A DNA stretch of 64,000 bases from Cellvibrio fontiphilus_A (GCF_042646205.1 NZ_JBHRTF010000001.1:186001-250000), one strand, 5' to 3'; counted from the first letter of the stretch, positions 15,882 to 25,978 are shown. The notes: generated by a model from the sequence alone, not told the origin. Made by a program: numbers and translations.

Positions 15882-18800
15882 ATGAAACGCACCCTGCATA
15901 AACTGGTGAAATGGTGTTACCTGCTGATTGCGCTGGCGCTGATTCTATTGGCGGTGGTCGTGCAGTCCGGGCGCAGCTTTTCCCCGGTGTTGGGCAATTA
16001 CAATCAGGATATAGCGCGCTACTTTTCCGACCAGCTCAACGCCAAGGTGACCATAGGTGCAATCCAGGCCGAGTGGAACGGGCTAAAACCCAGCTTGGTG
16101 GTGAGCGACCTGCACATTCACAATCCTGCTGACCAGCCCATTGTGGCTATCGGCGAAGCGCGTATGCGTTTTGATATTCTCAAGTCCCTGCGCAATGCGC
16201 GCCTGGTGTGGAGCCACCTGGGCTTGAGCCAGGTAGATATGGATTTTGTCCAGACAGCGGCCGGTTCCTGGCGTATTGCCGGCCTTCCCCAGCGGCGTGA
16301 ACAGGACGCCAAAGGTACAGATATCAACAGTTTGGTTGATATGCTGCTGCTCTCCACGCGCATTGAGCTGCAATCCAGCCGTTTTCATTTTGCGTTTACC
16401 AGCGGCCAGCAGATGTTGCTGCAATCCCCCTATGTATTGCTGGAAAGCGCCGCTGACTTCCATCGCCTTGCGCTGCAAGTAGATGTGGACGGGCAGCCGC
16501 GCAGTGTTTATCTGGTGCTGGAAGCTGAAGGTGATCCGCGCAAACCCGCGCGTTTTCGCAGCAAAGGCTACCTGCAGCTGAATAGTTTCCCCACCGGTGA
16601 ACCAGTGGCGGCAGCGACTGCATTTTTGCTCGGTGATGCCGGCAAATCGGTCATCCAGAGTGAGGGTAGCCTGGATGCCAACATCTGGTTTGAGAGCCGC
16701 GCCGGTGGCAAAGGCTACGATCTCTCGGGGCGATTGGACTTGCAGCGCTTGTCGGTGCCCTTTGCCGAGCGCCGGCTGGCGCTGGATGATTTCACCACAG
16801 ACCTCACCGGTTATTGGTTGCCCGGCGGTGAATGGCGTCTGGGCCTGCAAGGTTTGACCGCAGCCGTGCAGAGCGAAAAAATCGACGAGATGAATATCGC
16901 TTTTTCTGCCAGCGGTTATAACCAGGTGGTTAAGGTCAATATGGATAGCCTCGATCTCGCCGGCCTGACCAGTATTGTCACGCGTTCAGGTGTGTTGCCG
17001 GAGGGGCGCCTCGCCGAAGTGCTGACCAGCCTGTCGCCACGCGGCGAGCTGCGCAACATAGTGTTGAGCTTACCGCCCAAAGCGCCGGCCGAGTGGCAAT
17101 TAAGTGCCAATCTGGAGCAACTTGCCGTGGGTGCCTGGCGCGGTGTGCCGGCCCTGACGGGTGTTGATGGCTACTTGCAAGCCGGGCAAAAAGGCGGTTT
17201 TGTCGATATCGACAGTCGTCGTGGCTTCTCCATGCACTACTCCCCCACCTTTGCCGGAGCAATGGATTACGACCGCGCCCGCGGCCAGGTTGCCTGGCAC
17301 TTGCAGCGCGATAAAAACCAGATTTACGTCAACAGTGGCCTGCTCGAGTTCCAAAAGGGCGACGAACTGGCGCGCGGCTACATGTGGTTGGGCCTGCCCT
17401 GGCAGCGCAACACCGGTAACATCGACCTCTACTTACAAATTGGCGGCCAGCAGGTCAGCGCCAGTCGCTATCGCACTTATGTTCCCCAGACTCTGCCAGA
17501 GCCACTGCGCAAATGGTTGGGCGATAGCTTGGGCGAGGCCAATCCCGGTATCGCCAAGCGTGTCGGTTTTATCTATCGCGGCACTCTCAACACCCCTAAC
17601 CCGCTGGCGCGCACTGCGCAGTTAACATTGGATTTGGACGGTGTATCGCTGGACTACCACCCCGGCTGGCCCGCACTGAGTGATATCAAAGGGCAATTGT
17701 CCGTCAGCGATGTGCATGTCTCTGCCCAGGTCAGCAGCGCCAAAGTGCTTGAGAGCCAGATAGAACAGGCCAGTATCAAGGTAAACCCGCGTGCACAGGG
17801 GCGTGGCTCGCTGTTGCAGGTGGATGGTGAAGTAAAAGGGCCGGCCGCCGATGGCATCAGGGTGCTGCGCGAAGGTCAAATGCGCCAGTATCTGGGTAGC
17901 AGTCTGGATTCTTGGTCAATGCAGGGCGATATGTTGGCCCGCCTGGATCTGGATATCCCTCTGGGCAGCGGTGAACAGAAGCCAGCCGATGCGCGCCAGC
18001 AGGTGGATGTGGATCTACAGGTGCCATTTTTTGAACTGCAAAACCTCAACCTCAGCGTTGGCGAGTTAAGCGGTAATATCAGTTACAACAGCACCAGTGG
18101 CATCGCCAGCAAAGACTTGCAGGGCACTTTTTTTGGCGAGCCGCTGCTCGTGAGTCTGGCCAGTGATAAGGCGAAGGGTGCCAATAAGACCTTGATTGAT
18201 TTGCAGGGCAGGGTGGATGCCGAACAGTTAGCGCTGTGGAGCAAACGCCCCGAAGCCCTGTTCCTGAAAGGGGTTATGCCCTATGAGGCGCAGGTGGAAC
18301 TCAACCATCAGGTGGGCAGCCGCGCTCAAGCCAATGCGGACGCTGTACCGCCCAGCCCACGCGAATTTGCTGCACAGTCCTTTGCCCGGGTTACACTCAA
18401 CTCCAACCTTGCGGGTGTTGCGGTCGATTTGCCCGCCCCCTACGGCAAGGCTGCCAATGAGGAGCGCCCACTCAAGTTTTCCCTCTGGTTACAGGAAGCA
18501 CAATCGCAAATCCGCGTGGACTACAACCGCGATGTACAAGCGCTGCTGCGCATGGATCGCGGCAATAACAACCAATTGCTAAACGCGAATATCGCGCTCG
18601 CTGAAGATGCCCGCTTGGGCGATAAGGCCCAGTTTTTGGTATCCGGTTTCCTGCCGGGGATCGATCTGGATGCCTGGAAAGCGGTTCAGGCCCGCTACCT
18701 CGCCTATGCCGAGCGTCTGACACCGGTGGTGGTGCGCCCCTTGGTCGCGAATGCCGGCAGCAACCCGGTTGCTGCCGTGGATGACCAGATCGGCAAGGTT

Positions 18801-20069
18801 GCCGGTTTACCGTTTTTAATTGAATTAGTGCTGGGCGAGTATGAACTCGGCCCCATGACCCTGGAAAACCTTGCCGTGACCGCTATGCCTGTTGCGGCGG
18901 GTTGGCAGTTAGCGGTGCGCAACCCGGTAGTTGAGGGCGATCTGTTTGTGCCGGCAAGCCCCTTTGTCGCCATGGATGTAAACCTGCGTCGTCTGTCATT
19001 GGATTCTGTCGCCCTGGGCCTGAGCCAGCCAGCTGCAACAGCGCCCTCGGAGTCGATCAATACCGGTGCGCCTGATGCCGCTGAACCCGCCTCGGCTGAG
19101 GTGGTAGAGGCGGTGAGTGTGATAGATCCGCGCCGTTTGCCGCGCGCCAATATCAGTATCGAATCGCTGCTACTGGACAATAAGGATTACGGCACCTGGT
19201 CATTAGCCTTGCGCCCCGATGACCTGGGGGTGGTGATCGACAAAATTCGCGGCACCATTCGCGGAGTAACTGTCAGCGGCATAGACGATAACCCCGATGA
19301 ACCGGAACAGGCAGGTGCGCGCTTGATTTGGCACAACACCGAGGTGGGCGTACAAACCCGCTTTATCGGCCGTTTGCGCGCGGGTGATATGGGGGCAGTA
19401 CTGCGCGATTGGCAAAAACCCGACATGCTGGAAAGTACCGCGGCCAGCTACGATGCGGATCTTTTTTGGCCCGGATCGCCGCAGGATTTCAAGATCCTCA
19501 ACCTTGGGGGCGAGATGACTATTGCCATGGAAAATGGTCGCTTCAAACGCGATGCCGGTGCCGGTGAGGGTATTTTGCGCCTGATGTCGATCCTCAATTT
19601 CGACTCACTCGCACGGCGCCTGCGCCTGGACTTTTCCGACCTCTATAAAAGCGGCCTCGCCTACGACCAAATCACCGGTAAAGTCAGGTTTAACCAGGGC
19701 ACTTTAGTGTTTGAAGAACCGCTGGTGGTGACCACCCCCTCCAGCGGCATGCAAATGGCCGGCACCATCGACCTGCGTCGCGAGCGGCTCAATACCCGCT
19801 TGGTGGCCTCGCTACCGGTTGCCGGTAACGTCACCTTCTATGCCGCACTCGCAGCCGGCTTGCCTGCCGCGGCGGGCATCTATGTGGTCAGTAAGCTATT
19901 CAAAAAACAGGTCGATCAAGCCACCAGCGTGAGCTACACCATCAAAGGCAGCTGGGATGAACCCAAGATGCGCTTTGATCGCCTGTTTGAAAGTGAGCAG
20001 AGCCTGCGCGACAGCGTCAATAAAAAACGCGCAGGCAAGGAACCCAAAACAGAAAACCGGCGACGGTAG
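15882..20069 (+). CDS. yhdP: YhdP-family AsmA-like inter-membrane lipid transport protein
   Basis: 1395 residues: one N-terminal membrane anchor (KWCYLLIALALILLAVVVQS), then a very long periplasmic region rich in beta-strands, ending with the AsmA-like block MLESTAASYDADLFWPGSPQ and a basic tail. YhdP, TamB and YdbH are the AsmA-type bridges that carry phospholipids to the outer membrane in E. coli. The position after rng matches other gammaproteobacteria. The genes that often follow (nit2, tldD) are absent; a convergent antiporter gene comes next. Confidence 0.94.
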   Translation: MKRTLHKLVKWCYLLIALALILLAVVVQSGRSFSPVLGNYNQDIARYFSDQLNAKVTIGAIQAEWNGLKPSLVVSDLHIHNPADQPIVAIGEARMRFDILKSLRNARLVWSHLGLSQVDMDFVQTAAGSWRIAGLPQRREQDAKGTDINSLVDMLLLSTRIELQSSRFHFAFTSGQQMLLQSPYVLLESAADFHRLALQVDVDGQPRSVYLVLEAEGDPRKPARFRSKGYLQLNSFPTGEPVAAATAFLLGDAGKSVIQSEGSLDANIWFESRAGGKGYDLSGRLDLQRLSVPFAERRLALDDFTTDLTGYWLPGGEWRLGLQGLTAAVQSEKIDEMNIAFSASGYNQVVKVNMDSLDLAGLTSIVTRSGVLPEGRLAEVLTSLSPRGELRNIVLSLPPKAPAEWQLSANLEQLAVGAWRGVPALTGVDGYLQAGQKGGFVDIDSRRGFSMHYSPTFAGAMDYDRARGQVAWHLQRDKNQIYVNSGLLEFQKGDELARGYMWLGLPWQRNTGNIDLYLQIGGQQVSASRYRTYVPQTLPEPLRKWLGDSLGEANPGIAKRVGFIYRGTLNTPNPLARTAQLTLDLDGVSLDYHPGWPALSDIKGQLSVSDVHVSAQVSSAKVLESQIEQASIKVNPRAQGRGSLLQVDGEVKGPAADGIRVLREGQMRQYLGSSLDSWSMQGDMLARLDLDIPLGSGEQKPADARQQVDVDLQVPFFELQNLNLSVGELSGNISYNSTSGIASKDLQGTFFGEPLLVSLASDKAKGANKTLIDLQGRVDAEQLALWSKRPEALFLKGVMPYEAQVELNHQVGSRAQANADAVPPSPREFAAQSFARVTLNSNLAGVAVDLPAPYGKAANEERPLKFSLWLQEAQSQIRVDYNRDVQALLRMDRGNNNQLLNANIALAEDARLGDKAQFLVSGFLPGIDLDAWKAVQARYLAYAERLTPVVVRPLVANAGSNPVAAVDDQIGKVAGLPFLIELVLGEYELGPMTLENLAVTAMPVAAGWQLAVRNPVVEGDLFVPASPFVAMDVNLRRLSLDSVALGLSQPAATAPSESINTGAPDAAEPASAEVVEAVSVIDPRRLPRANISIESLLLDNKDYGTWSLALRPDDLGVVIDKIRGTIRGVTVSGIDDNPDEPEQAGARLIWHNTEVGVQTRFIGRLRAGDMGAVLRDWQKPDMLESTAASYDADLFWPGSPQDFKILNLGGEMTIAMENGRFKRDAGAGEGILRLMSILNFDSLARRLRLDFSDLYKSGLAYDQITGKVRFNQGTLVFEEPLVVTTPSSGMQMAGTIDLRRERLNTRLVASLPVAGNVTFYAALAAGLPAAAGIYVVSKLFKKQVDQATSVSYTIKGSWDEPKMRFDRLFESEQSLRDSVNKKRAGKEPKTENRRR

Positions 20070-20070
20070 G

Positions 20071-21798
20071 TCAGTGACCTGCCGTTGATGCGGCTTTGCC
20101 CATGCGCTGCAACACGTGTTCAGCCATACCGCTAGCCAATTGCTGTTCGCTTAAAAATATCCGGCCGATATTTTCTTTCACCCAGAGTTCCGCTTCTTCT
20201 TCGTTGTGGGTGCGAATCACGGTTTCAATTTTGGGGTTCAACTTGCGCGCAATATCCACCATTTGGCGTACATGAAAGGTGTTGGAGGTTGCTGCTACCA
20301 GCATGCCTGCCTTGGCAATATGCGCCTGGATCAACACATTTGCATCAGCGGCATCGCCGCACACGGCGGGAATATTTCGCGCACGCAATTCCTCAACAAT
20401 GGCGCGATTGGCTTCGGTGACCACGTAGGGAATTTGTTGTTCATCGAGAACCTTGGCGATGCGGCGACCTACGCGGCCATAGCCCACCAGCACCACTTGG
20501 CCAGAGAGATAAACCTCGTCGGTAGTCATCGGTAATACCGCCAATGGGTCATCGCGCACTTCCAGTTTGCGCGCAAAAGCCGAGTGTTTGAGCGCCCAAG
20601 CGCGCAGTGGCTCGAGCAGGGTAAACATCAACGAGTTGAATGCGATGGACACCAGCGCGCCAGCGAGAATCAGGTTTTGCGCTTGTATATCCATCAAACC
20701 CAAACTGATGCTCAAGCCGGCCAAAATAAACGAAAACTCACCGATTTGTGCGAGGCTCGCGCCGACAATCAGCGCTGTGTTGAGCGGATAGCGAAATACC
20801 AGTACCAGCGCGACCGCGGCGATGGTTTTCCCAAACATAATAATGGCGACCACGGCGAGCACTTTGAGCGGCTCGTCGATCAGTATCTGCGGGTCAAACA
20901 ACATGCCAACCGACACAAAAAACAATACCGCAAAAGCATCGCGCAGCGGCAGGGAATCATCGGCGGCGCGGTGGCTGAATTCTGATTCACGCAACATCAT
21001 GCCCGCAAAAAATGCACCCAGGGCGAAGGACACATCAAACAGCAGCGCCGAACCGTAGGCCACACCCACAGCGGTGGCAATCACACAAAGGCTGAACAGC
21101 TCGCGCGACCCGGTACCCGCCACCCACCAGAGTAATTTGGGCAGCAAGCGTTTGCCCACCACCAGCATAAACACCACAAAGGCGGCGACTTTACCCAGAG
21201 TGATCAAGAGCGCGACCGCGACATGCTGGTCATTGGCGGCGGGCGCATGGCCATCGGCAGCAGGGACGGTTCCCATAATTCCCGCAATCACCGGCAGCAG
21301 CACCAGCACCAGTACCATCACCAGATCTTCCACTATCAACCAACCTACGGCGATGCGCCCGTTGATGGTCTCAATTTGGCCGCGCGCTTCAAGGGCTTTT
21401 AGCAAAACCACGGTACTGGCGCAGGAGAGTGACAAGCCAAACACCAGACACTGCGCCAGATCCCAGCCCCAAAAATAGCCGGCACCAGCACCCAGCAGGG
21501 TAGCGATAGTGATTTGCAGCATGGCGCCAGGTAGGGCGATACGTTTTACCGCCATCAAATCGCCCACCGAAAAATGCAGGCCAACGCCAAACATCAACAG
21601 CATCACGCCAATTTCGGCGAGCTGGGCGGTGAGTGCCATATCGGCAACAAAACCGGGGGTTGAGGGGCCAACAATAATACCGGCGATAAGGTAGCCAATA
21701 AGTGGCGGCATGCGCAGGCGCGCGGCGATGAACCCCAGGATCATGGCTAAACCGAGGCCAGCCGCAATGGTAGTAATTAGGCTAATGTCGTGTGGCAT
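20071..21798 (-). CDS. ybaL: CPA2-family monovalent cation:proton antiporter (YbaL/KefB type)
   Basis: 575 residues: about twelve membrane segments (PLIGYLIAGIIVGPSTPGFV near the start, LVFGLSLSCASTVVLLKALE mid-way), then a cytosolic TrkA-N domain with the Rossmann motif VVLVGYGRVGRRIAKVL near 420. Family members exchange K+ or Na+ for protons under nucleotide or redox control. Convergent with yhdP, one base apart, with no terminator hairpin between them. Confidence 0.9.
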   Translation of the reverse strand: MPHDISLITTIAAGLGLAMILGFIAARLRMPPLIGYLIAGIIVGPSTPGFVADMALTAQLAEIGVMLLMFGVGLHFSVGDLMAVKRIALPGAMLQITIATLLGAGAGYFWGWDLAQCLVFGLSLSCASTVVLLKALEARGQIETINGRIAVGWLIVEDLVMVLVLVLLPVIAGIMGTVPAADGHAPAANDQHVAVALLITLGKVAAFVVFMLVVGKRLLPKLLWWVAGTGSRELFSLCVIATAVGVAYGSALLFDVSFALGAFFAGMMLRESEFSHRAADDSLPLRDAFAVLFFVSVGMLFDPQILIDEPLKVLAVVAIIMFGKTIAAVALVLVFRYPLNTALIVGASLAQIGEFSFILAGLSISLGLMDIQAQNLILAGALVSIAFNSLMFTLLEPLRAWALKHSAFARKLEVRDDPLAVLPMTTDEVYLSGQVVLVGYGRVGRRIAKVLDEQQIPYVVTEANRAIVEELRARNIPAVCGDAADANVLIQAHIAKAGMLVAATSNTFHVRQMVDIARKLNPKIETVIRTHNEEEAELWVKENIGRIFLSEQQLASGMAEHVLQRMGKAASTAGH

Positions 21799-21995
21799 AA
21801 GCAGCTAAGTCCTTGATGAATGAGACTTAACTATATTGGCTGAAATAAAACCAATGCAAGCAATGAGCCAAAATTTGCGTTTTTTTACCGCGCTATTTAC
21901 ACCCCGCTGGATTGAATAGGCAGCACCCGGCCCCCACTAACCCAAGCGCTATGTACGCCAATTGTAAAATCCGCCCATCCCCAAAGGAGAGTCTT

Positions 21996-22508
21996 ATGTT
22001 TTACGAACTTACTGTTGTGCAATTCACCAAGGCATTGAATAACCTCAGTGCGATATTGGATAAGGGCGCGGCCCACGCTGAAGCCAAAAAGTTTGATGTG
22101 AATGTGCTGCTTAACTCGCGCCTCGCGCCCGATCAATTCAACCTGATTCGTCAGGTGCAAATCGCTTGCGATACTGCCAAGTTAGGTGTGGCGCGTTTGA
22201 CCGGTACAGTAGAGTCGGCGCCGGTTCACGCTGACACCGAAACAACCTTGCCGGAGTTAAAAGCGCGCATTCAAGCGGTGGTGGATTACCTTGCCGGATT
22301 CAAACCTGAGGATTTTGCCGGCGCCGCCGAGCGCCATATCAGCCAGCCGCGCTGGGAGGGTAAATACCTGACCGGAACCGAGTTTGCGATTCAACATGCG
22401 ATCCCGAATATTTATTTTCACATCACCACCGCCTACGCCATTTTGCGTCACAACGGCGTGGATGTAGGCAAAAAGGATTACCTTGGAGCCATGCCTTACA
22501 AAAGTTAA
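21996..22508 (+). CDS. DUF1993 family protein
   Basis: 170 residues from ATG 21996, which has AAAGGAG seven bases upstream; a further upstream in-frame start lacks a ribosome site. The sequence MFYELTVVQFTKALNNLSAILDKG and FNLIRQVQIACDTAK match the DUF1993 pattern, a four-helix DinB-like fold. Function unknown. Probably its own transcription unit; the DcrB-like gene follows after about 75 bases. Confidence 0.85.
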   Translation: MFYELTVVQFTKALNNLSAILDKGAAHAEAKKFDVNVLLNSRLAPDQFNLIRQVQIACDTAKLGVARLTGTVESAPVHADTETTLPELKARIQAVVDYLAGFKPEDFAGAAERHISQPRWEGKYLTGTEFAIQHAIPNIYFHITTAYAILRHNGVDVGKKDYLGAMPYKS

Positions 22509-22582
22509 GATGACGCATCGATAAATACACCTGCGCACTGCCTTGCTTGCAAATGAACAGCGGTGCGCCGGTGAATAAATAA

Positions 22583-23605
22583 ATGGATGCGTGTATGACT
22601 GAAAAAACGGTGGATGTATACCTGCTAGCCCAGGCTCGCGCCGGGATTGAGCGAGCAACATTGGTGCGCAACCTTGCCGCACTCTTCAAAAAAGATATTC
22701 CCGCGATTGAAAAAATTCTGGCCAGACCACGCACCCTGATCAAAGCCGGTGTTGACACCGCAATGGCCGAAAAATATTGCCGCGCCATCCGCCAGGCGGG
22801 TTGCGAGTGTGAACTGGTTGAGCAGGATATTCCCGCGCCCAGCGCAGAAGCACCCGCGAGCGTGATGGCACCGCAGCCCGCAACTCTTGCCGGGCCAGAT
22901 GTTGAAACGGCCACCGCGGCGGTACCCCATCGGGTTAACCCTGCACCGGTTCGGCCGCCGCTGATTGAAAAGCTTGTCTCCCCGCGTTTGCTGCTGCCGG
23001 TGGTGATTCTGGCGGCGATTAGCATTACGGTATTGGTTTATTTCACCGGCAAACCGGCAACACCACCCGCTGCCAGCGCGGTGACATCACCCGCAAACAC
23101 AGCACAAACGGCTGCCAACAGTGCCCAGTCCAGGTCATCACAGCCCAAGCCGCCTGAATTGCTGCGCACTTACAGCGATGACAAGCGCATGTCGCTGACG
23201 ACACCAACGGATTGGAAAGGCGAGCGGCGCCTCAACCCTGAGGCGGCTATAGGTGTCGCCAATATCAGGGATAACCTTTACGCCGTGGTGCTGCGTGAAA
23301 ACAAATTGCCCTTTGGCAGCGATTTCAATTTGCTGCGCTACAGCGAGTTGATTACCCAGGGGCTGAAAAAATCGACTCAGGAATTTTATGTGCAACAGGC
23401 GCCGCGCCAGCTCAGTATTAATGGCCTAGCCGCACAACAAGCTGCGCTTGCCGCCAAGGTGGATGGCATCAATATTATTTACGTTATCACCACGCTAGAA
23501 ACGGCTGAGCACTTCTATGTGATTTACGCCTGGACACTGGCGTCGCGTTTTCCGGCACAGCAGGCGTTGTTAAAACAGGTTAGTGAGAGTTTTACCCTGC
23601 ACTGA
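22583..23605 (+). CDS. Membrane-anchored protein with DcrB-like C-terminal domain
   Basis: 340 residues. N-terminal cytosolic region (about 1-90) of helical character with KTVDVYLLAQARAG and IEKILARPRTLIKAG; a proline/alanine linker; one membrane segment (LLLPVVILAAISITVLVYF, about 133-151); a low-complexity Ala/Ser/Gln linker; then a periplasmic domain (about 195-340) with MSLTTPTDWKGERRLNPEAAIG and a GLKKSTQEFYVQQAP stretch resembling DcrB/PsbP-like proteins. ATG 22583 has GGTGA eight bases upstream; ATG 22595 is an alternative. Role unknown. Confidence 0.7.
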   Translation: MDACMTEKTVDVYLLAQARAGIERATLVRNLAALFKKDIPAIEKILARPRTLIKAGVDTAMAEKYCRAIRQAGCECELVEQDIPAPSAEAPASVMAPQPATLAGPDVETATAAVPHRVNPAPVRPPLIEKLVSPRLLLPVVILAAISITVLVYFTGKPATPPAASAVTSPANTAQTAANSAQSRSSQPKPPELLRTYSDDKRMSLTTPTDWKGERRLNPEAAIGVANIRDNLYAVVLRENKLPFGSDFNLLRYSELITQGLKKSTQEFYVQQAPRQLSINGLAAQQAALAAKVDGINIIYVITTLETAEHFYVIYAWTLASRFPAQQALLKQVSESFTLH

Positions 23606-23624
23606 AGCGACACAAACACACCGG

Positions 23625-25037
23625 TTATTGGGGCGATTCAGGCGGCTTATTACTGGATAAACGACACCACTCAATCGCCGGCACCAGCTGGCGTTTTTGT
23701 TGCAGTTTGCAAATTTGCTTAAACAGCCACAGGCGCCAGCGCACTGCAAAACCCGGTGTCAGGCTGCCGGCGAGTACTGAGTTAATCGCCTGCGGCAAGC
23801 TCAAGGTAGGGCGCGGCGACATAAATACTTCACAGGCGCTGTTGTCGTAATAGGCATCAATCAGTTGGCGCATGGTGCCAATTTGCGCTTTTAAAGACTG
23901 GGTGTAATGCGCGTAGACCCTGGCTTCTTGCGTTGGGGCGCGCGGCTTTTTGACCTGTGCGGCTATCTGGTCGGCCGCTAGCAAACCTGACTCCAGCGCG
24001 AGGTACACGCCCGAGGAAAATACCGGGTCGATAAAACTGGCTGCATCACCCGCCAGCAAACAGCGCTCGGCGCCAAAGGTTTCATGGGAGAAACTGTAGT
24101 CGGATTCAATGCGGTAATCGCCCAGCGGTCTAGCCTTGGCCAAGGCCTCGCGGAGGAAAGAGGATTCATTGACCTTGCGCCAAAACAGCTGTTCCCAGCT
24201 TTCATTTTTTTCGCGGCCGCCATTTTTTTGCAGCACAACACCCACCGAGGTGACTGTGGCAGAAATGGGGATCGCCCAAAACCAGGCGTGTTCCAGCCGC
24301 AGCACTATCACATCGCCACCCCGTTCCCCTTCATCGCGCTGCATATGTTCAAAGTGGTTAAACACTGCCATGCGGCCAGGATAGGGTAGGGCGGATTTGG
24401 CGAGTTTGAGCGCGCGGCCCATCACACTGTGCCGGCCGCTGGCATCAATTACCCAGTCGGCATGAAGCACTTGTGGCTGGCCGGCATGGTTCGCCTCAAG
24501 CTCCCAGCCCGATGCTGTGCGCGTCACTTTGGTAACCGGGCACTGTTCGCGCACCTGGGCGCCGCAGCTCTGGGCGTGGCGCAGGAGTATTTCATCAAAG
24601 CGGGCGCGCTCTACCTGATAGGTCATATCCAGCCCCTTGACCCAGCCTTGGGCAAACACATTGCGCACCGTGCGCGAGCGGTCGGCCAGGGTGAATTGGG
24701 CGCCGCGTTTTTCCACAAAACCGGCGGCGGCAATTTTGTCCCATACCCCAATCGCTTTGAGTATGCGGTTGCCATTGGGCAGCAGTGATTCGCCGATATG
24801 AAAACGCGGGAATTGCTCACGCTCCAGCACCACAACATCCACGCCGGCCTGTGCCAATCGGGTAGCGGCTACACTGCCGGCAGGCCCGCCGCCAATCACC
24901 ACAACACTGTGGCGTTGGGCGACCGGTGTCGAAATAGTTATCACTGGCGCAAGTTCAATAGATTGACGCTGCTGGCCACCGAGCAGGCCGGTGCGTTCGT
25001 AAGCGCCGGAAATAGGGTTATCCAATGGGGATTTCAT
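23625..25037 (-). CDS. FAD-dependent oxidoreductase related to flavin-dependent halogenases
   Basis: 470 residues. Rossmann motif VVVIGGGPAGSVAATRLA near 45, FPRFHIGESLLP, and GDAASFIDPVFSSGVYLALES, all typical of the tryptophan-halogenase/geranylgeranyl-reductase superfamily. The sequence AWFWAIP fits the WxWxIP motif used to recognise FADH2-dependent halogenases. No flavin reductase or biosynthetic genes adjoin it, so a halogenase, a monooxygenase or a reductase remain possible. Divergent from the PEP-CTERM-like gene. Confidence 0.75.
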   Translation of the reverse strand: MKSPLDNPISGAYERTGLLGGQQRQSIELAPVITISTPVAQRHSVVVIGGGPAGSVAATRLAQAGVDVVVLEREQFPRFHIGESLLPNGNRILKAIGVWDKIAAAGFVEKRGAQFTLADRSRTVRNVFAQGWVKGLDMTYQVERARFDEILLRHAQSCGAQVREQCPVTKVTRTASGWELEANHAGQPQVLHADWVIDASGRHSVMGRALKLAKSALPYPGRMAVFNHFEHMQRDEGERGGDVIVLRLEHAWFWAIPISATVTSVGVVLQKNGGREKNESWEQLFWRKVNESSFLREALAKARPLGDYRIESDYSFSHETFGAERCLLAGDAASFIDPVFSSGVYLALESGLLAADQIAAQVKKPRAPTQEARVYAHYTQSLKAQIGTMRQLIDAYYDNSACEVFMSPRPTLSLPQAINSVLAGSLTPGFAVRWRLWLFKQICKLQQKRQLVPAIEWCRLSSNKPPESPQ

Positions 25038-25218
25038 CGCGCCTCCTTAATGACTAATGCACCGGCCGCGGTCTGTTTGGCCGTCTTGTTGCGCGGGCGC
25101 GAGTATAAACAGGCGCTGTCGCCAAAATCCAGTTGGGCCAGCAGCAAGCTAGGACTAGGTTGTGTCGATTTTTTTTACATTTAATTGATTTTTATGAGAT
25201 GCAGTTATCACTAATAGG

Positions 25219-25232
25219 CTGATGCATATCAA
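25219..25232 (+). promoter_or_regulatory. FNR/Anr-like palindrome upstream of the PEP-CTERM-like gene
   Basis: CTGATGCATATCAA differs by one base from the TTGAT-N4-ATCAA consensus. It sits about 95 bases before the ATG at 25320, an activating distance if the start of transcription is near 25267. No supporting -10 is clear. Confidence 0.35.
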
Positions 25233-25319
25233 AAAATCATCAATGGCGCAGAAATTGCTGATTTAGGCGTCAAGTGGCTGAGTCCAGCTCGCCGTCATCA
25301 ATTAACCAAGGATTACTTT

Positions 25320-25928
25320 ATGTTGAAACCTGTTGCTTCTGTGTTTGCATTATTGGCTGGTGCGTTTCTGGCTGTTTCAGCGCAAGCCAATCTGATCGTC
25401 AACGGTGGCTTTGAAGACAATAACGTCGCTACCGGCAGTTGGTCTTACTTCTCTTCCGCCAATGTCAACGGTTGGGAAGGCAGCAATATCGAGATTTGGG
25501 ATTCTATGAATGGCGTTGTGGCGCCAGAGGGTACCCAGCACGCCGAATTGAATGCTCATCCTTACACCGGCGGTGTTTTCTCTATCTACCAAAGTTTTGC
25601 TACGGTAGTAGGCCAGACTTATGACGTGTCTTTCTTTTACAGCGCACGTCAGAGCGCCAACGAAGCTTTCTCTTTTAGTGCCGGCACCCTGGCTGCACTG
25701 CTCAACGATCACACCGTGGGTGTATGGAACCAGTTTACTGGCAGTTTTGTGGCTAACTCAGCACTCACTACCATCACCTTCACCACTGCTGACAACTCTA
25801 CCGTTGGCAACTTTTTGGATGGTGTAGTGGTTACCGCCAGCACCAAAGTAAACGAAGCCAGCTCACTGGTATTGTTGGCGATGGGTTTGCTGAGCCTGGT
25901 GATGGTAAGAAGAAATAACCGCGCCTGA
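25320..25928 (+). CDS. Exported PEP-CTERM-like protein (DUF642-like)
   Basis: 202 residues. Signal peptide VASVFALLAGAFLAVSAQA, then NLIVNGGFEDNNVATGSWSYF, a DUF642/carbohydrate-binding-like beta-sandwich start, and a HAELNAHPYTGGVFSIYQSF core. The C-terminus VNEASSLVLLAMGLLSL followed by VMVRRNNRA has the membrane helix and Arg tail of a PEP-CTERM sorting signal, but the PEP tripeptide reads NEA. It is probably surface-exposed or secreted. No exosortase is in the window. Ends at a strong bidirectional terminator. Confidence 0.75.
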   Translation: MLKPVASVFALLAGAFLAVSAQANLIVNGGFEDNNVATGSWSYFSSANVNGWEGSNIEIWDSMNGVVAPEGTQHAELNAHPYTGGVFSIYQSFATVVGQTYDVSFFYSARQSANEAFSFSAGTLAALLNDHTVGVWNQFTGSFVANSALTTITFTTADNSTVGNFLDGVVVTASTKVNEASSLVLLAMGLLSLVMVRRNNRA

Positions 25929-25978
25929 GTTCATTTTTACCGGTTGATGCGATAACCGCGAAATGGGTTCACCAAAAA

